From: Kingdonia uniflora
Taxonomy: Eukaryota; Streptophyta; Magnoliopsida; Ranunculales; Circaeasteraceae
NCBI GenBank assembly: GCA_014058105.1
Contig: JACGCM010002537.1
Span: forward strand, 372,001 to 436,000
Direction: 5' to 3'
Length of the DNA: 64,000 bases
This document shows, piece by piece, positions 22,856 through 35,205 of the stretch. A program made the position numbers and the translations under genes. The notes under the pieces are model-generated. The model saw nothing but the letters and a program-made list of their open reading frames with translations, ran no database searches and was not told the origin of the DNA. The number at the start of each line of letters is the position of its first letter. Position 1 is the stretch's first letter.

Positions 22856-23489
22856 GGGTGCATTTTGCAAATGGTGGCGGATCTAGGAATTTCATCCAGG
22901 TTTGGGGCGGGAGCCCCGAGAAAAAAAAGAGCATGTTCTTTGAATACTCAAAAATCATGCTCAAGCAACCAAAACTTGTACATTTTTAAGGGCCACTCAA
23001 ACAACCAAACCTTGTACATTTTTAAGGGTCACCAAGTTTCTTAGATCATTTTTTGGTTGTTGGAAATTTACTTGTTTCATAGATCAAACAAAGCTGATTT
23101 GAGAGAGAGAGAGAGAGATTTATGGGTTTAATAAAAATAAAAACAAAAGATTGTTGAGAGATAATAAATCTAGAGCAATATAACAGTACTATATTGTATG
23201 AACAAAAAGAGAGAGAGAATAAATATTTCTTATTGATTCATCATCTTGTTCTTATACATAATGCAAAGATATATATATAACCTACAACAGAAGTTACCTA
23301 ATTTACTCAAACTCTCCCCATAACCCTATCGGGACTATAGGCTTGTTAGAAGTCCGTATAGGACACCCCAACCCTGTTGGATTACTAGCTTGGACTTGGA
23401 CCCAACTCCTAACACTCCCCCTTGGGGTGTTCCATACTAGGACGACTTGCCTTATTAAAATCTCTGTCTAGCAAACACTACAACAAATA

Positions 23490-23840
23490 CGAGTTTTTAC
23501 GTCATTAAAAAAATGATGTAAAAGAGATTTAACGTCATTTATACAAATAACGTCGAAGGCGATGACGTGGAAATGTAGGGACTAACAACGTCATTAAATA
23601 AGTGACGAGGAAAGATAGGCACTAACGTCATTAATTAAGTGACGTATAAAGGGTTTAAAAAAATGACGTTATTGATACAAATCCCGGTGGCCGGCCGGCT
23701 AATGTATTTTATTGACGTCATTAAATAACATCATTAAAAAATGACGTAGGCAAAATTTTTTAACGTCATATTTGAAGTGACGTGGTAGCGTTTTCATATA
23801 TCAACAATGACATTTTTAAAATGACGTCAATACCCCGAAA
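23490..23840. repeat. CACTA subterminal repeats (ACGTCA), left end
   Basis: About fifteen ACGTCA, TGACGT or close variants (AACGTCATT, GTGACGT, ATGACGTT) occur in both orientations within 350 bases. CACTA elements typically carry such clustered subterminal motifs as binding sites for the TNPA-like protein. Matching motifs recur at 30010-30084 and 30885-31070. Confidence 0.8.
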
Positions 23841-25029
23841 AATACAAAAAAAATCAAATATTGTCAATTTACTGCCTGTCATCCACTCTACATGACCACC
23901 ACCATATTCTACAAAAAGGTAAAAATATTTGGCTAAATTATATTACTTTCATTAAATACAATTTATTTGAACTTAATCACTTCATTATTTGAATTACAGA
24001 GTTAAATCACTGGTAAACTTAACCAATGTACAAAAAGTAAATAAAACAACCATACAAAAGGGTTTCGGATGTTTCACTGCCAGAATGCTTACAGCTTTTG
24101 TATGTTTCTACTAATCCGGATCAATCTATAAGCCTGTCAAAGCATAAAAATTAAGTATTAGCTTTGTAAATGTGAGTACACAATAAGATGCTTGCACTCG
24201 TAAAATGAAGAAGAAAAAAAGAAGATCAAAATAGCTATTTGTTTGAAGGATTCCACCTCCGTGGCAATTATACATTGAGACTCCGCTCAGCTTCCTCAAT
24301 GGAATTCTTTAAAGCCCCACCACCCACAACCACAATGGAGTTCTTTAAAGCCCTTCTGATTATCATAATAGCATCACGGAGACTTCGCTTAGCTTCCTCA
24401 ATGAACAGAAACATAAATCAACAAAGAAAAATGGTAAATAAATCACGAAGAAGTCCTATTAGATAAGCCAAGACCTATAGTCTGTAAGGAGTCAGGAATA
24501 TATGCATATAAGACCATTTTTGCTTCTCGGAACTTTCAATTTTACCATGGACACAATTAGTAAAGAAACATAAGATACAAGCAAGGAAAATATTTACACA
24601 ACAAAGCACGGGAAAAAGAGAAAGTGAGACTAGAATCTAGCAACGGCTTGAGATCACTGGGTCCATATATTAGATTTTGTTTTCTTTGTCATGTATATTT
24701 TAAGCTAAAAGTGTGCATACTATAAAGAGCCCTAATTAATTCATCCTATAGTTGGAAATAATATGCGAAATCCACTTTTCATAATGAGTAAACTTTATCA
24801 TCAATATATTACTTACATTTTGTACACACAAAAAAGGTTGAATAAGGAAACTTCCCAAAAAAATCGCATTCAAAAAATTATCAAGTTTTACTGTTGGTGA
24901 ATACTGAACGTGACAACTATCCCATTATGAGTCAAGCAAATTGGCTTTTCCTATACAATTTATGCTAATTGTGAGTTTGAAATTTTACAAAACAGTCAAT
25001 TATTTTGTCCTATTTATGATGGGCTTCAG

Positions 25030-25440
25030 CGCGTCAGACAGTACCTTCCGTTGCTTGCTTCTTCTTTGCTGAAACTTAGCATATGAGTACCATAAACCAC
25101 CAGCCGTGTTGATAATCAATCCAGTTAAATTCAGGGCATGTACTTGAACACCACCAAGCAAGACAAAACCAAGAGTCTGGAATGTAAGGAAAGAAATGTT
25201 ATTCGTCTGAAAGATGGGGCTTTATTAGATGAGGTTAACGCTAGCTATAATGTTATTTAGTAATTTAAGCTGGTTGCACTCATCGTTGAGTCTACCCCTT
25301 AAGAACTCCAACAATGGTAGTTGTGAGAGCAGAGTTAATAATAGTGCACAAGACATTGCATAGTTGAAAACAATGCCCATCACCAATGAAATAATAAGAA
25401 CCGCTAAAAATGCCAAGGAACTAGCCTGTACAAAATAAGA
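25030..25440 (-). pseudogene. UGNT1-like nucleotide-sugar transporter fragment captured in CACTA
   Basis: The minus strand reads FLAVLIISLVMGIVFNYAM and, after a one-base frameshift, CTIINSALTTTIVGVLKG (25430-25310 region). A spacer with splice-like borders follows, then TLGFVLLGGVQVHALNLTGL, INTAGGLWYSYAKFQQRR and a basic tail to about 25035. These are the last transmembrane helices and C-terminus of a plant SLC35-type transporter resembling the Golgi UDP-GlcNAc transporter UGNT1. The frameshift and absence of all upstream exons make it a non-functional fragment. The retained intron shows it was copied from genomic DNA, not mRNA. Confidence 0.7.
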
Positions 25441-25779
25441 ACTTGTTTCATGTTAGAAACTATAGCATAATCCTGCAAATGGAATATTATATCACAACAA
25501 TGAGTATAGAAGAAATGAGCTGGAAAACTAATCCAGGTGAAAAGCGCTTATAGCTTTTCAGCAGAAAAATAATGGATGATGGAAGTAAAAATGCAGTATT
25601 CTCTAAGCAGATGCAGTAAAAATCAGAGAACCATATTAGACCACTGAGGAACATATTCTCTACTTATGCAAAAGCAGAGAACCATTGGAGATGTTATGAC
25701 AGCAAAATCTCAAGATAATAAAGATGAATGAACAAGAATATCTACAATTATGGCGAGAATCTCTATAGTTATGGTGACA

Positions 25780-26600
25780 GAGGAGTACATACCATGACAT
25801 GAGGGGAAATCCTAATACAGTAGACAGGAAATCCTGTATAAAACTTAAAAGGCCCTCCTGAATCTGGGTACTTTCCGGTTGCATCAGGCTGCATTTTTTG
25901 AATCTGTCTAGTAATGGACATTAAAGATAGGATAAAAGAAGCCTTGTTCACAATCCCAAGAATTGAAAGGCTACTAAAATTGAGAATGTTAAAATAAACG
26001 TTTTGACTACATGATTCCTACAAAAATAAGCAAAAATAAGCAAGAGTGCATGCATAAACAAGTGATAGGCGTACATTTGAAGTTTAATTGTGTGCAAGCC
26101 TTAGAGTTCTTCATCTAACTGTCTCTCAAGTTCAGATACAATTGCTTTCTGACTACAAGAGAAACCCAAGTTACAGTCAACTATTCTAATTAAGATGCAA
26201 AGCAATTGCCGTAAAAGGCAATTGTTTACAACTTGAAATGGATAAGTTGAATGAGAAAACAAAGATTCCCAGAGGTTTAAAAAATATCAAGGGTTGTCAA
26301 ATATGTATAGAGATACCTTATTAAGCAACGAAGACTACAATGGACCTACCTGAATAATGGTTAAACAATAATAGCTCACAGTAGAGCAAAAAACCAGTAA
26401 GTAGACCAACTTCATACCTGAACAAATGCATGTCCCTTATCAAAGATTTCAACTGGAACAATAACCCAAGAACTATACGAAGAGTTGTAATCCTTATGCC
26501 AATACGACGTATGACGAACTGTTATCCTTCTCCCTCCTCCTTTATCCGGGCTTGGGACCGGCAATGAAACCATATAGTTCCATTGGCGGAGTTAAAATGG
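25780..26600 (-). pseudogene. Fragment of an unidentified host gene captured in CACTA
   Basis: Three minus-strand stretches look like exons. At 26560-26437, GGGRRITVRHTSYWHKDYN continues to a block ending DKGHAFVQ before a GTATGA donor. At about 26160-26095 there is SQKAIVSELERQLDEEL. At 25955-25790, KMQPDATGKYPDSGGPFKFY continues to FPVYCIRISPHVM before a GTATGT donor. Splice-like borders suggest genomic capture with introns. I do not recognise the family, and the three pieces may not come from a single gene. Confidence 0.4.
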
Positions 26601-26820
26601 GTTTTACCTAAGAAAAAAAATTAGTTAGTAATCGAGATATAGAAGCAAAGGTCTAGCAGCTAAAAAGATAGTAAAATTCCCTCGTCAATAAATAATAGAG
26701 TTCAACCTCTTAATGCGATATAACGTAAAAGGTCTAACAAAAAACAAATAAATAATAACCATATTGAGGATTGTCAAAACTAAATCCTTAATAATAAATA
26801 GGGTTGGCCAAGACACGAAT

Positions 26821-27693
26821 TGACCACTTTTGCTCATGTCAAGAAATTGGTAGAAGATCTGAAGAGCCCATCAAATGAAGTGCAAAGTGCTTCTGCTGCA
26901 GAGTTACATCTTTTTGCAAAGTACACTATGGAGAACCGCGTCTGGCCAATGTGGTGCTATTGCACCATTAGTTTCGTTGCTACATTCATTGGTTAAGATG
27001 ACTCAAGAGCATGCTGTCACGGCCCTGTTAAACCTATCAATCAATGAAGAAAATAAGGTTAGGATTGCAGAATCGGGAGCAATAGAACCACTCATTCATG
27101 TTCTTAATACGGGAAACATGGGAGCCAAAGAGAACTCTGCTGCCACTCTCTTCAGCCTGTCTGTCTTGGAGGAATACAAGATTAAGATTGGCCATTCCGC
27201 TGCAGTTAAGTCGTTGGCCAATCTCTTAGAATCAGGAACCCTAGATGGTAAAAAAGATGCTGCAACTACGTTGTTTAATCTGTCAATCTTTCATGAGAAC
27301 AAGGCACGAATAGTCCAAGCAGGGGCCGTAAAGTACCTCATTGAGTTGATGGATCCTGAGACAGGAATGCTTGACAAAGCTATTGCTCTTCTTGCAAACT
27401 TGTCAACTATTCCAGAGGGGTGCTCCGCAATAGCTCGTGAAGATGGGATTCCAATATTAGTTGAAGTTGTAGAAACTGGGTCTGACAGAGGAAAATTAAA
27501 TGCTGCCTCCATCTTAATGCAACTATGCCTTCATAGCCACAAGTTATGTAATCTCGTTCTGCAAGAAGGAGCAATACCACCACTTGTTGCTTTGTCTCAG
27601 TCAGGCACACTGAGAGCTAGACAGAAGGTACAACAAATTCTAAGTCATTTTCATAGCCAGCGTGAAGGGATCATTGCAAAGGCTAAATCATGA
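26821..27693 (+). pseudogene. U-box/ARM-repeat E3 ligase (PUB4-like) C-terminal fragment captured in CACTA
   Basis: The reading starts with a block KKLVEDLKSPSNEVQSASAA in one frame, then shifts frame near 26940 at ENRV/GQCGAIAPLVSLL. From there an open frame runs to the stop at 27691 through six or so ARM repeats (ALLNLSINEENKVRIAESGA, ATLFSLSVLEEYKIKIGHSA, AATTLFNLSIFHENKARI, MDPETGMLDKAIALLANLST, LQEGAIPPLVALSQSGT). The pattern is that of the C-terminal ARM domain of plant U-box proteins such as PUB4. The U-box itself is missing. Most of the ARM frame is intact for over 250 codons, so the capture is not very old or the frame was once translated. Confidence 0.75.
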
Positions 27694-27889
27694 TTTCCCA
27701 TACTAGTTTGGCTATGTAGTGAACTAGGCATTTCTTTCTATAGCCGTTTCTTTGATTTGTGAGTTGCTCTACTTTTTCATTTACCCTAAGCACACTCATA
27801 TAATTGTACATTATCGCAAATGTAATGGGCTAGCAATTTGGACTTGTAAGTACATCACCATTCACCAACTTAATGAAGTGGCATCATTA

Positions 27890-28907
27890 AAAAAAAGAAT
27901 AAGATGCCCCCCAAAGTTTGAACTCCTTGATGGACAATATATTCACTGTCAATTATTCCCACCTTCTTCGTTCGGTCATCCTGTGCACAATACCCGAGTT
28001 TCATATCCAGTCCCCATCCATGAACAAGATCATTCTGAATAAGATGCCAAGTACAACGCTAAGCAGCTCTTAAAAATACTGAGGCCATCCCCTCTACCCA
28101 CCCAGTACATGGTGGCCCCTTGCTGGGTTCTGAACACTTTGTACTTCCTCGACTTTCATAAATTCGTCTGTGAACCTTCTTTGTTTTTTTGGCGGACAGT
28201 AATTCTGTGATGTATTTCCGACAAATCTGGGTTCAGTGCTGGTTAAGATATCTCCAGTCTTTCTAATTTCATAATTCTCAAATATCTTCCTGGGTCAAAA
28301 TTTTCTACTCCCAAGTCTTCATCCCAAACAAATACATAATCATATATGGACACAACATCAGGATGCAGAAAACGCTTGGCAAACCACCACTTTGTTTGGT
28401 TGTGAGCAACAATACGTATGGCGTTGTCATACCAATCCAGATTCCTCCACCCATCAACGTTGCAATCATATGGAACAGAATGACAGTAAAATTTTCTGCA
28501 AGAAACTTTTGGACGATTGTATCAACATTTTTCTTCTGCTTAATACCAGCTGATATTGCCAGTAAGTTTCTATGAGATGGAACATCAACCTTTAAACTTG
28601 ACCATAACGGCCTTAGTTCCAAATCTGAATGCGCTTGAATTATTCCATGAGGTAAATTTTTCACTTCAAGGGAAGCCTTAGAAGGTTCCCTTACAATATC
28701 GATAATTTGCAATATATCTTCCATCTGTGTATCTTGATACTGATAATTGGTGGTTCTATACACAACGAACAACATAGTTAGACATACTATTCCCAGTAGC
28801 GGCATCTGTTTCATCTTGACCCCATAAGCTGCCTTACACCCATCAAAAGAGATATTTCTGCTTCTTGACAGCCATCTCCATGGCTTTAATGCCGTCATAG
28901 GAAACAA
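27890..28907 (-). pseudogene. DUF707 family gene fragment captured in CACTA
   Basis: The minus strand begins with a membrane-anchor-like N-terminus (MKQMPLLGIVCLTMLFVVY), then VKNLPHGIIQAHSDLELRPL, GIKQKKNVDTIVQKFL and ENFTVILFH. After a frameshift come DLGVENFDPGRYLRIMKL, ALNPDLSEIHHRITV and, near 28040-27910, HGWGLDMKLGYCAQDD and DSEYIVHQGVQTLGG. This matches plant DUF707 proteins (annotated as storage protein or lysine-ketoglutarate reductase trans-splicing related; true function uncertain). Frameshifts and stops show it is dead. No long introns are apparent, so a processed or intron-reduced source is possible. It is tail-to-tail with the U-box/ARM fragment. Confidence 0.75.
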
Positions 28908-28929
28908 AAGTTTCTACTAAATGTCATAA

Positions 28930-30917
28930 CATGCTCTCCAAAACCGCAACTTCTACTCTTTTAATTTAATTCTCCAAAAACAGAGCTCGCAATCGAAACC
29001 AGAGAAATGTGATTTCTACGATCACGAAATCACAACCAATTCGAGCACAAATGACTCAAATCTGCATCGCCATCACCGGAAACTTCAAAGATTCCGGCAA
29101 GAAACCATGAATCATGACGAAAATGACGATTTTAGAGAGAGGAACACTGAGATTAACCACTAATCCATCTCAGCAACAGCAACTCATTGAACAAAGTGCT
29201 ATTTTGCTGACCCTCTTAAATCGGCGGTAAGCGTGACATGATTTGACATTAAGGAGACAAGACTTACACTCAAGTTAATAATTAACTCATGACCACTTTT
29301 AGCTCAGCTCGCTCAATCTCAACTCAGTCATGTTGATCACAAGCCAAACAAGGTCAACAAATTCACATGACATTTCCTAGGTGCCCAAAGTTATTAAATG
29401 TATAATTCTGCATTTATCTAATCCAGCATAAACATGAAAATTTTGAAAAGAAAAGTACCACTGTTTGTGGTGCATCATGCTGCATGCACATAATCCAAGG
29501 ACACCCACATTGACGCCTACTGTCATTTTTGCACACCATTGAACATATCATTTGCCTGCCTCACCATATGATCCCTCGACATTACCGAATTCATTCTCAA
29601 TCTGTCGAGACAAAAATATGTTTACTTCTCAAAATTTAACTGCTTAGTGAAAAAATAATACATTACTGAAAGTACCTGGGTGATGATGATAGGGCCGCCT
29701 TGTAGTGCAAGCAGTTTTTCTTATTTAACCATGTTCACTAATCACTATCATAGTGGTAAAATTTTGCATTTCATCCTTCAAATAAAAAGAAGATTTTGAA
29801 AGACTCCTTATTTAGTTATTTGTATATTAATTTAGAATTATTCAAACCAAATAATAAGAAGAAAAAAAAAACCTTATAAATTTGGTTGTCTGTCCTTAAT
29901 TGAATCCTCTGATAGAAGGAAAGACAAATAAAAATAGAAAAATTCAAGTAGTAAGTGAAGCATAACATCAATTATTTAAATTTGATATATAGATGAGGAT
30001 AGATTATAATTTTGGAACTATAACGTCATTTTCAAACAACATGATGTTATTTAGATAACGTTAAAAATCATATTTGTTGTAGTGCCCGCTATTATTGTGT
30101 GATCATCAGGTCATACTCTATGTATTCCGAGTAAGAATTAGCTGATGCACCTCCAAACAAAACATTCCTTTTAAACCCAATCTTCAATGCTTACCCATTA
30201 GTGATTTCCAATATTTACAGGTCCCAAAAAGTAAATAAAGTTAATGGATAAACGTTAACGCAAGCTTTATGCGACTAAGGCAGACTATAAAAAATGACAG
30301 AAAATATCGTTCAGAACTTTGATCAAACAGTTGCCAAGCGTAAATTTGAGAAATGCATTTTGAGCACATTTGTACATGTTGATGAGGTTAAGAACATAAA
30401 TGTATATCTGTCTAGGTTCTCCTATTATGAACGAAAATCCTAAAATTCAAGCGAGAACCTGTGGCAACTACAAAACCTTAACTGATATCGAAAAATAAAT
30501 CAAACCCTAGAAAACAAAATCTTAGCAGAGATTTAATTCAATAGGAAAGGAAGAGTTTCGAATTCACTAACCCCGTTGTAAAGTTTCGTGTGTTGTAGAT
30601 TTCCCAATTCGAAAGGGATTTTTGCAAAATTAAGGCAGAAGATCTTCATCTTGTATTCTTCGGCAATGAAGAATTCATATGGTTTCAATTTTGGGCAAAC
30701 ATCACTTCTGAGATTTTCGATTTCTCAATTAGTTTCGATCTTTCATGAAAATCTCTTTAGAGTTATGCCTCTTTTTGACTTCTCTCTTCTGATTTCTGCA
30801 CTGTCGAATGTGTTTAAATCTTAATACACCCATACCACGTCAAAAACTCGAAAAAACTGAAACTTCAAATGCCTTACTTTCTTATGTCACTATTAAAAGT
30901 GATGTTGTATAAGAAAC
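28930..30917. other. CACTA interior without recognised gene
   Basis: From 28930 to about 30000 no coding region is recognised. An internal CACTA right end with ACGTCA-type repeats ends at 30084. Between 30085 and 30917 lies foreign-looking sequence without ACGTCA repeats and with no identifiable protein. Confidence 0.4.
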
Positions 30918-31259
30918 CACTACAAATAACATCATTATTTAAATAAGTGACGTTATAGACTAATTGCATACGCTAACTCACGGGGATAAAGGATAAAATA
31001 GTACCTATAACCTCATTTTGGGAAAAATGACGTTATTTAGATGACGTAAAAGCCTATATTTGTTGTAGTGAAAACTCCATTGGGCAAAAAGTTGTGCAGG
31101 GAAAGAGTACAATCATATGTCATGTATGGGTTGTGGACGCGTATACGTTGCCTCATCAGAACCTCCAGCCAGTAAAACCTCCTAGGATAAAAACTGTGTT
31201 ATTAAGAAAAAGAGTACAACACGCATATGCCCACGTCAGGAAGAGACTACTCTCCCTGA

Positions 31260-32373
31260 CGTCAATCTCCTTGAGAAAATATATCTTGTAAACTTCGCAT
31301 GCCGATTCCATGAACCAATCTCTTGAACGTAAGATATGCAAGAGTCTTCGTGAATAGATCAGCCAGGTTGTCTTCTGAATGGACTTGAACTACGTTGATC
31401 TCATTCGTCTTCTGCAACTCGTGTATGTAGAAAACCTTTGGTGAAATATGTTTTGTTTTGTCACCTTTAATAAATCCATCATTGACTTGAACGATACAAG
31501 TTACGCTGTCTTAATAAAGTGTTGTTGGTTTATCTTGGATAGAACTCAGACCACAACTCCCGTTGATGTGGTTGATCATAGACTACAGCCAAAAACATTC
31601 TCTGTCAGCTTAATGTAATGCAAGAATCTCTACGTGGTTCGAGGATGTAGCAACCACTGTCTACTTCCCTGATCTCCATAAAATTGCAATATCTCCATAC
31701 AAGAACACATAACCCGATTGTGATCGGCCTTTATGTGGATCTGACAAATATCTTGTATCGACGTATCCTATAATTTCCCATTTGCCAAGTTGTGGATAGA
31801 ACAGACCTCAGTCTTTCGTGTCGATGAGATATCTCAGAATATGTTTGATCCTATTCCAGCGCCTTTGGGTAGGAACAGAACTATGGTAAACCAAATAGTT
31901 CACTGCGAACGAGTCATTGAGTCTAGTATACCCAACTAACCATAGCAAAGCACCTCCTAGCTAGTTCCGTGGTCCTAGGAGTTTCTCCCCCCATTAGGAT
32001 GGTGGAAGATGTTGTCCACACCCAAGTGTTGGACGCACAATAAACCACTTAACACTGTGTGCTACATTCATATCAAAGTGTTAGATAACTCTTCTAATAC
32101 ATATTATTTGGTGTATGAGTGCCAATATCAAGATGTTCGATCCACAAATCGATACACTTTTGACTTCCTAAGGTCTTGTATTTCGAATTCCTTCCCAAGG
32201 TATTCGACGGCTCTCACGATCTCCCCCGGAGGTCTAATGATATATAAATCATTTAGTACACTGTTATGATGAGTGAAGCTAATATCTGTGTTATAAATAA
32301 GAACGCATGGACAGATAAGGATATTTGCAAAGTCCCTAACCTTCAAATACTCAGTCAACTTACTATGTCTCAT
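31260..32373 (-). pseudogene. Copia A reverse transcriptase/RNase H remnant
   Basis: Minus-strand pieces include an RT block (ILICPCVLIYNTDIS; EYLGKEFEIQDLRKSKVY, 32373-32128). The RNase H follows (YTRLNDSFAVNYLVYHSS near 31900, RWNRIKHILRYLID, GYVFLYGD, SEDNLADLFTKTL near 31390). Stops and frameshifts occur throughout. The catalytic YVDD of the RT is not preserved in a readable frame. Confidence 0.8.
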
Positions 32374-33345
32374 GGGCCCATTGCTTTAAGTCAATAATAA
32401 CTTTTCCAATTTTATTACGTACACACCTCGTGTGTCGGGCTTAATTGCTTTAAGAAGCTTATACCTTCCCAAGTAGCTTCATGTAGATATACGAATCTAG
32501 TTTCCCATATAGATACGCGGTATTTACATCAGATGCATGTCTCATTTGTCCTAGGCAACTTGATAGATTGATAAGTACTGAAATGTTATAGCATCCATAA
32601 CCGGGTAATAGGTCACACTGCAATCGATACCAGATCTCTTAAAGATTTCCTGGGCAACTAGTCTTGTTTTGACCATATTATCTCTCTGAGTTAATCATGT
32701 TTCTGTACCTTTCCCATTTATAACCGATAGGCTCAATGGTATCATTTTGCATTATGCATAAGCTGAGCTCTGCTTGGATTCTAGACGCCCATTTTTATTA
32801 ATGTACAATAACACATAGTCGTTTACAATAAGTGGTTCTGAATCCTCATCCTTGATGGAGAGCACAACAGCGAATATGAATACCTTATCGACAAATCTCT
32901 ACTAAACGATCCTACATTGTGCTTATTACAGATTTTTAATAGATCGAGATCTTATTATCTTACGCGTATGTGCCACCCCGGGCTAGTCTAGTAATGCATC
33001 AACTCGTCGCATAGCTACTATTGCCTCGTCAATGGGTAGTTCCATCCTCGATGAACTGACTACATCATTAGTCACATTTGTCCCTTATTCTACAGCTCCC
33101 TGGCTCATAATACTTTCTTCCAATGGTACTTCGCACTAAGCGTGAGCCTCAGATTCGTTTGTGATACTAATTCCCCTAGAACGTTCTACTGTGGTACAAG
33201 TTCCCCCAGAATGTTATGTTGTATAGGTATATTACTTGTAGGTACATACACTTACAATACTTTAATAGTGCCTATGAATGCGTCTAATAATTCATTTACG
33301 ACCTATTGGAGGTTTGTAATCCGTTGAATCTTATTGTTACCTAAC

Positions 33346-33537
33346 TTATGTATAAGGATCTAGATGAGATAACGATGGTGTTTTCCAAGACCTCTTGGAA
33401 ACATCCTCAGCATTAACTGTCATATCTCCCCCCAATGCTGGGAGTATCGTCTCATCAAAGTGATAATTATCTGCCCTGCAAGATATACGTCGCCAGTAGG
33501 TCCAAATATCTAGTAATAAATGCGAATCATAACCCAC
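33346..33537 (-). pseudogene. Copia A integrase C-terminal remnant
   Basis: The minus strand reads DIWTYWRRISCRADNYHFDE then LPALGGDMTVNAEDVSK and TPSLSHLDP. This matches the conserved region after the Copia integrase core, where LxxxTGDxFxARFxDCHFDE is followed by FPxLGG. The flanking sequence (33540-35200) is Copia-derived by position but too mutated to assign further. Confidence 0.7.
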
Positions 33538-35205
33538 ATAATACTAGGCAGACGTTGAGGGTCTCATCTTTATACATTGTGGTACGATTGGTACCTGTAC
33601 AAAACATCTAAATGTTCGTCGATGGGCTACACCAGGCTCCAACCTAGTTACTAGTCGCTTTTTGGAAAAATAATTTGATGATTTGCAAAGAGACGAACCC
33701 TAATCAGTGCTGTAGGAGCAATAATTCATCCCACACACTAGCCGGAAGTTGTGATCGTAATAATAGTGGCCTAACGATTATCCTAAATAGCTAGATTAGG
33801 TTTATCGCCAATCCCGAGTTGGGTATGGTATAGGGTACTCACGATGCTCAATCATCTATCCCATTTAGCGGTAAAATAATCATTAAAAGCCTGTGAGTCC
33901 AACTCCCAAGCCCCCGTCAAGTCGCATCGATCGAGTTTGATCGGTTAATCTAGGAAATGAGCTTGCGATCGAATGATCTAAGTAAGAAGTAGTGCTAACG
34001 TTGTATTCATAGATTTTATGAGTAGGCAAACGTAATACCATCTCTTAAATGTGTCTTTTATGACCTTAAATATTCAAGTGGGCCACTATGTTGATGGAAA
34101 GGTCCACATGTGTCTCTATGGATGTGTTTAGAGCAAAAGCTGGAGATCCCACTCTACCTTGGTCATACTAGGATAAAATAATAGACTTTCCTAGAAGGTA
34201 ATCGTTACACGTATACTCTCTGGATCTTCTCTCCTTTGAGGAAAAGTTGAGATGTAATCCCGATAATTCTCCTCACTATCAAAGCCCTGAGGAGTGCATT
34301 GGAAACCATTCTAATAGCGTGTAATAACCTGTAGACATAGAGTGAATGCACAGAACCTTGTTTGTCATGTTCTTTGATACTCATTACATGATAAGTATTA
34401 TCATGTATCTCCCTAAACTCAGTAAAATTTGGTTGGATTTACTAGTTTATAAACTGGACTAGATACCCTGTATTGTACCGTTAGAGAGTTATAGCGTGAC
34501 ACACTCAGTGCATTCTATCATGTTGGTCGAGCCAATGATATTCGTACCATCCCCGATGTATAAGGGTATACAAGAAATATATTTATATCTCAAATAGATC
34601 GAGTGTGTGGTACTAATGTCTCTTAGACATATCGCCACTCATCCGATTATCGGTCATGCTCAATGAGCAGATAGATCCATAGGCGGGTTGTATATAGTAG
34701 ATCAACTATCATACATAGAATTTAACTACTTCCCAAGCAATAAATTCATAAAATAAAATTAAAGAATAATCTCACATAAATGGGATTCCAAACCAGTGCA
34801 TGTCACGAGCATTTTATTAAACTAAACACTGAAGAGTTCCCAACTCAGTCAATGATAGAACTAATAAAGCAAAACTACTACTTCAACAAGTAAAGTTACT
34901 ACTTGGCAATGCTCTCTAGGTGACATCACTCATCTATTGAGAATTTACTAATATTTATTCTTAGAACTTGATCCAATGCTGCATTGGTATCATGGGAGGA
35001 ATCTAAAGATACAGACTCTGTCATAGGTTGGTCTGTACTAGCTGCGATCACGTGATAAGTCTGGGGCTGATCTCTATGGATCGTATGGGGTACCTTGCAA
35101 TCCCGTACCCGACTATCTCGTATCCATTTTAGAATTCTTCCTATTCTATTATGGTACAGTGGTGAACTTCTTGTTCCCCTTGCCTCAAGTTACTGATGGC
35201 TGGAA

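Larger units (their letters stand above)
23476..31070. mobile_element. Composite Pack-CACTA element carrying host-gene fragments
   Basis: The element begins CACTACAACAAATA (23476) and ends TATTTGTTGTAGTG (31070), inverted CACTA termini, flanked by a 3-bp duplication AAA (23473-23475, 31071-31073). Removing it joins TCTAGCAAA to ACTCC and restores sequence matching the Copia copy near 52630 (TCTAGCAAAACCCCC), so the boundaries are exact. Both ends carry many ACGTCA/TGACGT repeats. No TNPA/TNPD transposase is seen. Instead it contains pieces of at least four unrelated host genes. A second right end (…TTGTTGTAGTG at 30084) and a second left-like end (CACTACAAATAAC at 30918) occur inside, without their own target duplications. 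This suggests two elements moving as one unit. Confidence 0.85.

Noticed and set aside
27291..27610. Minus-strand frames opposite the ARM fragment
   Set aside because: Shadows of the conserved ARM coding frame on the plus strand.
28363..28575. Plus-strand frame opposite the DUF707 fragment
   Set aside because: Antisense shadow of the DUF707 reading on the minus strand.
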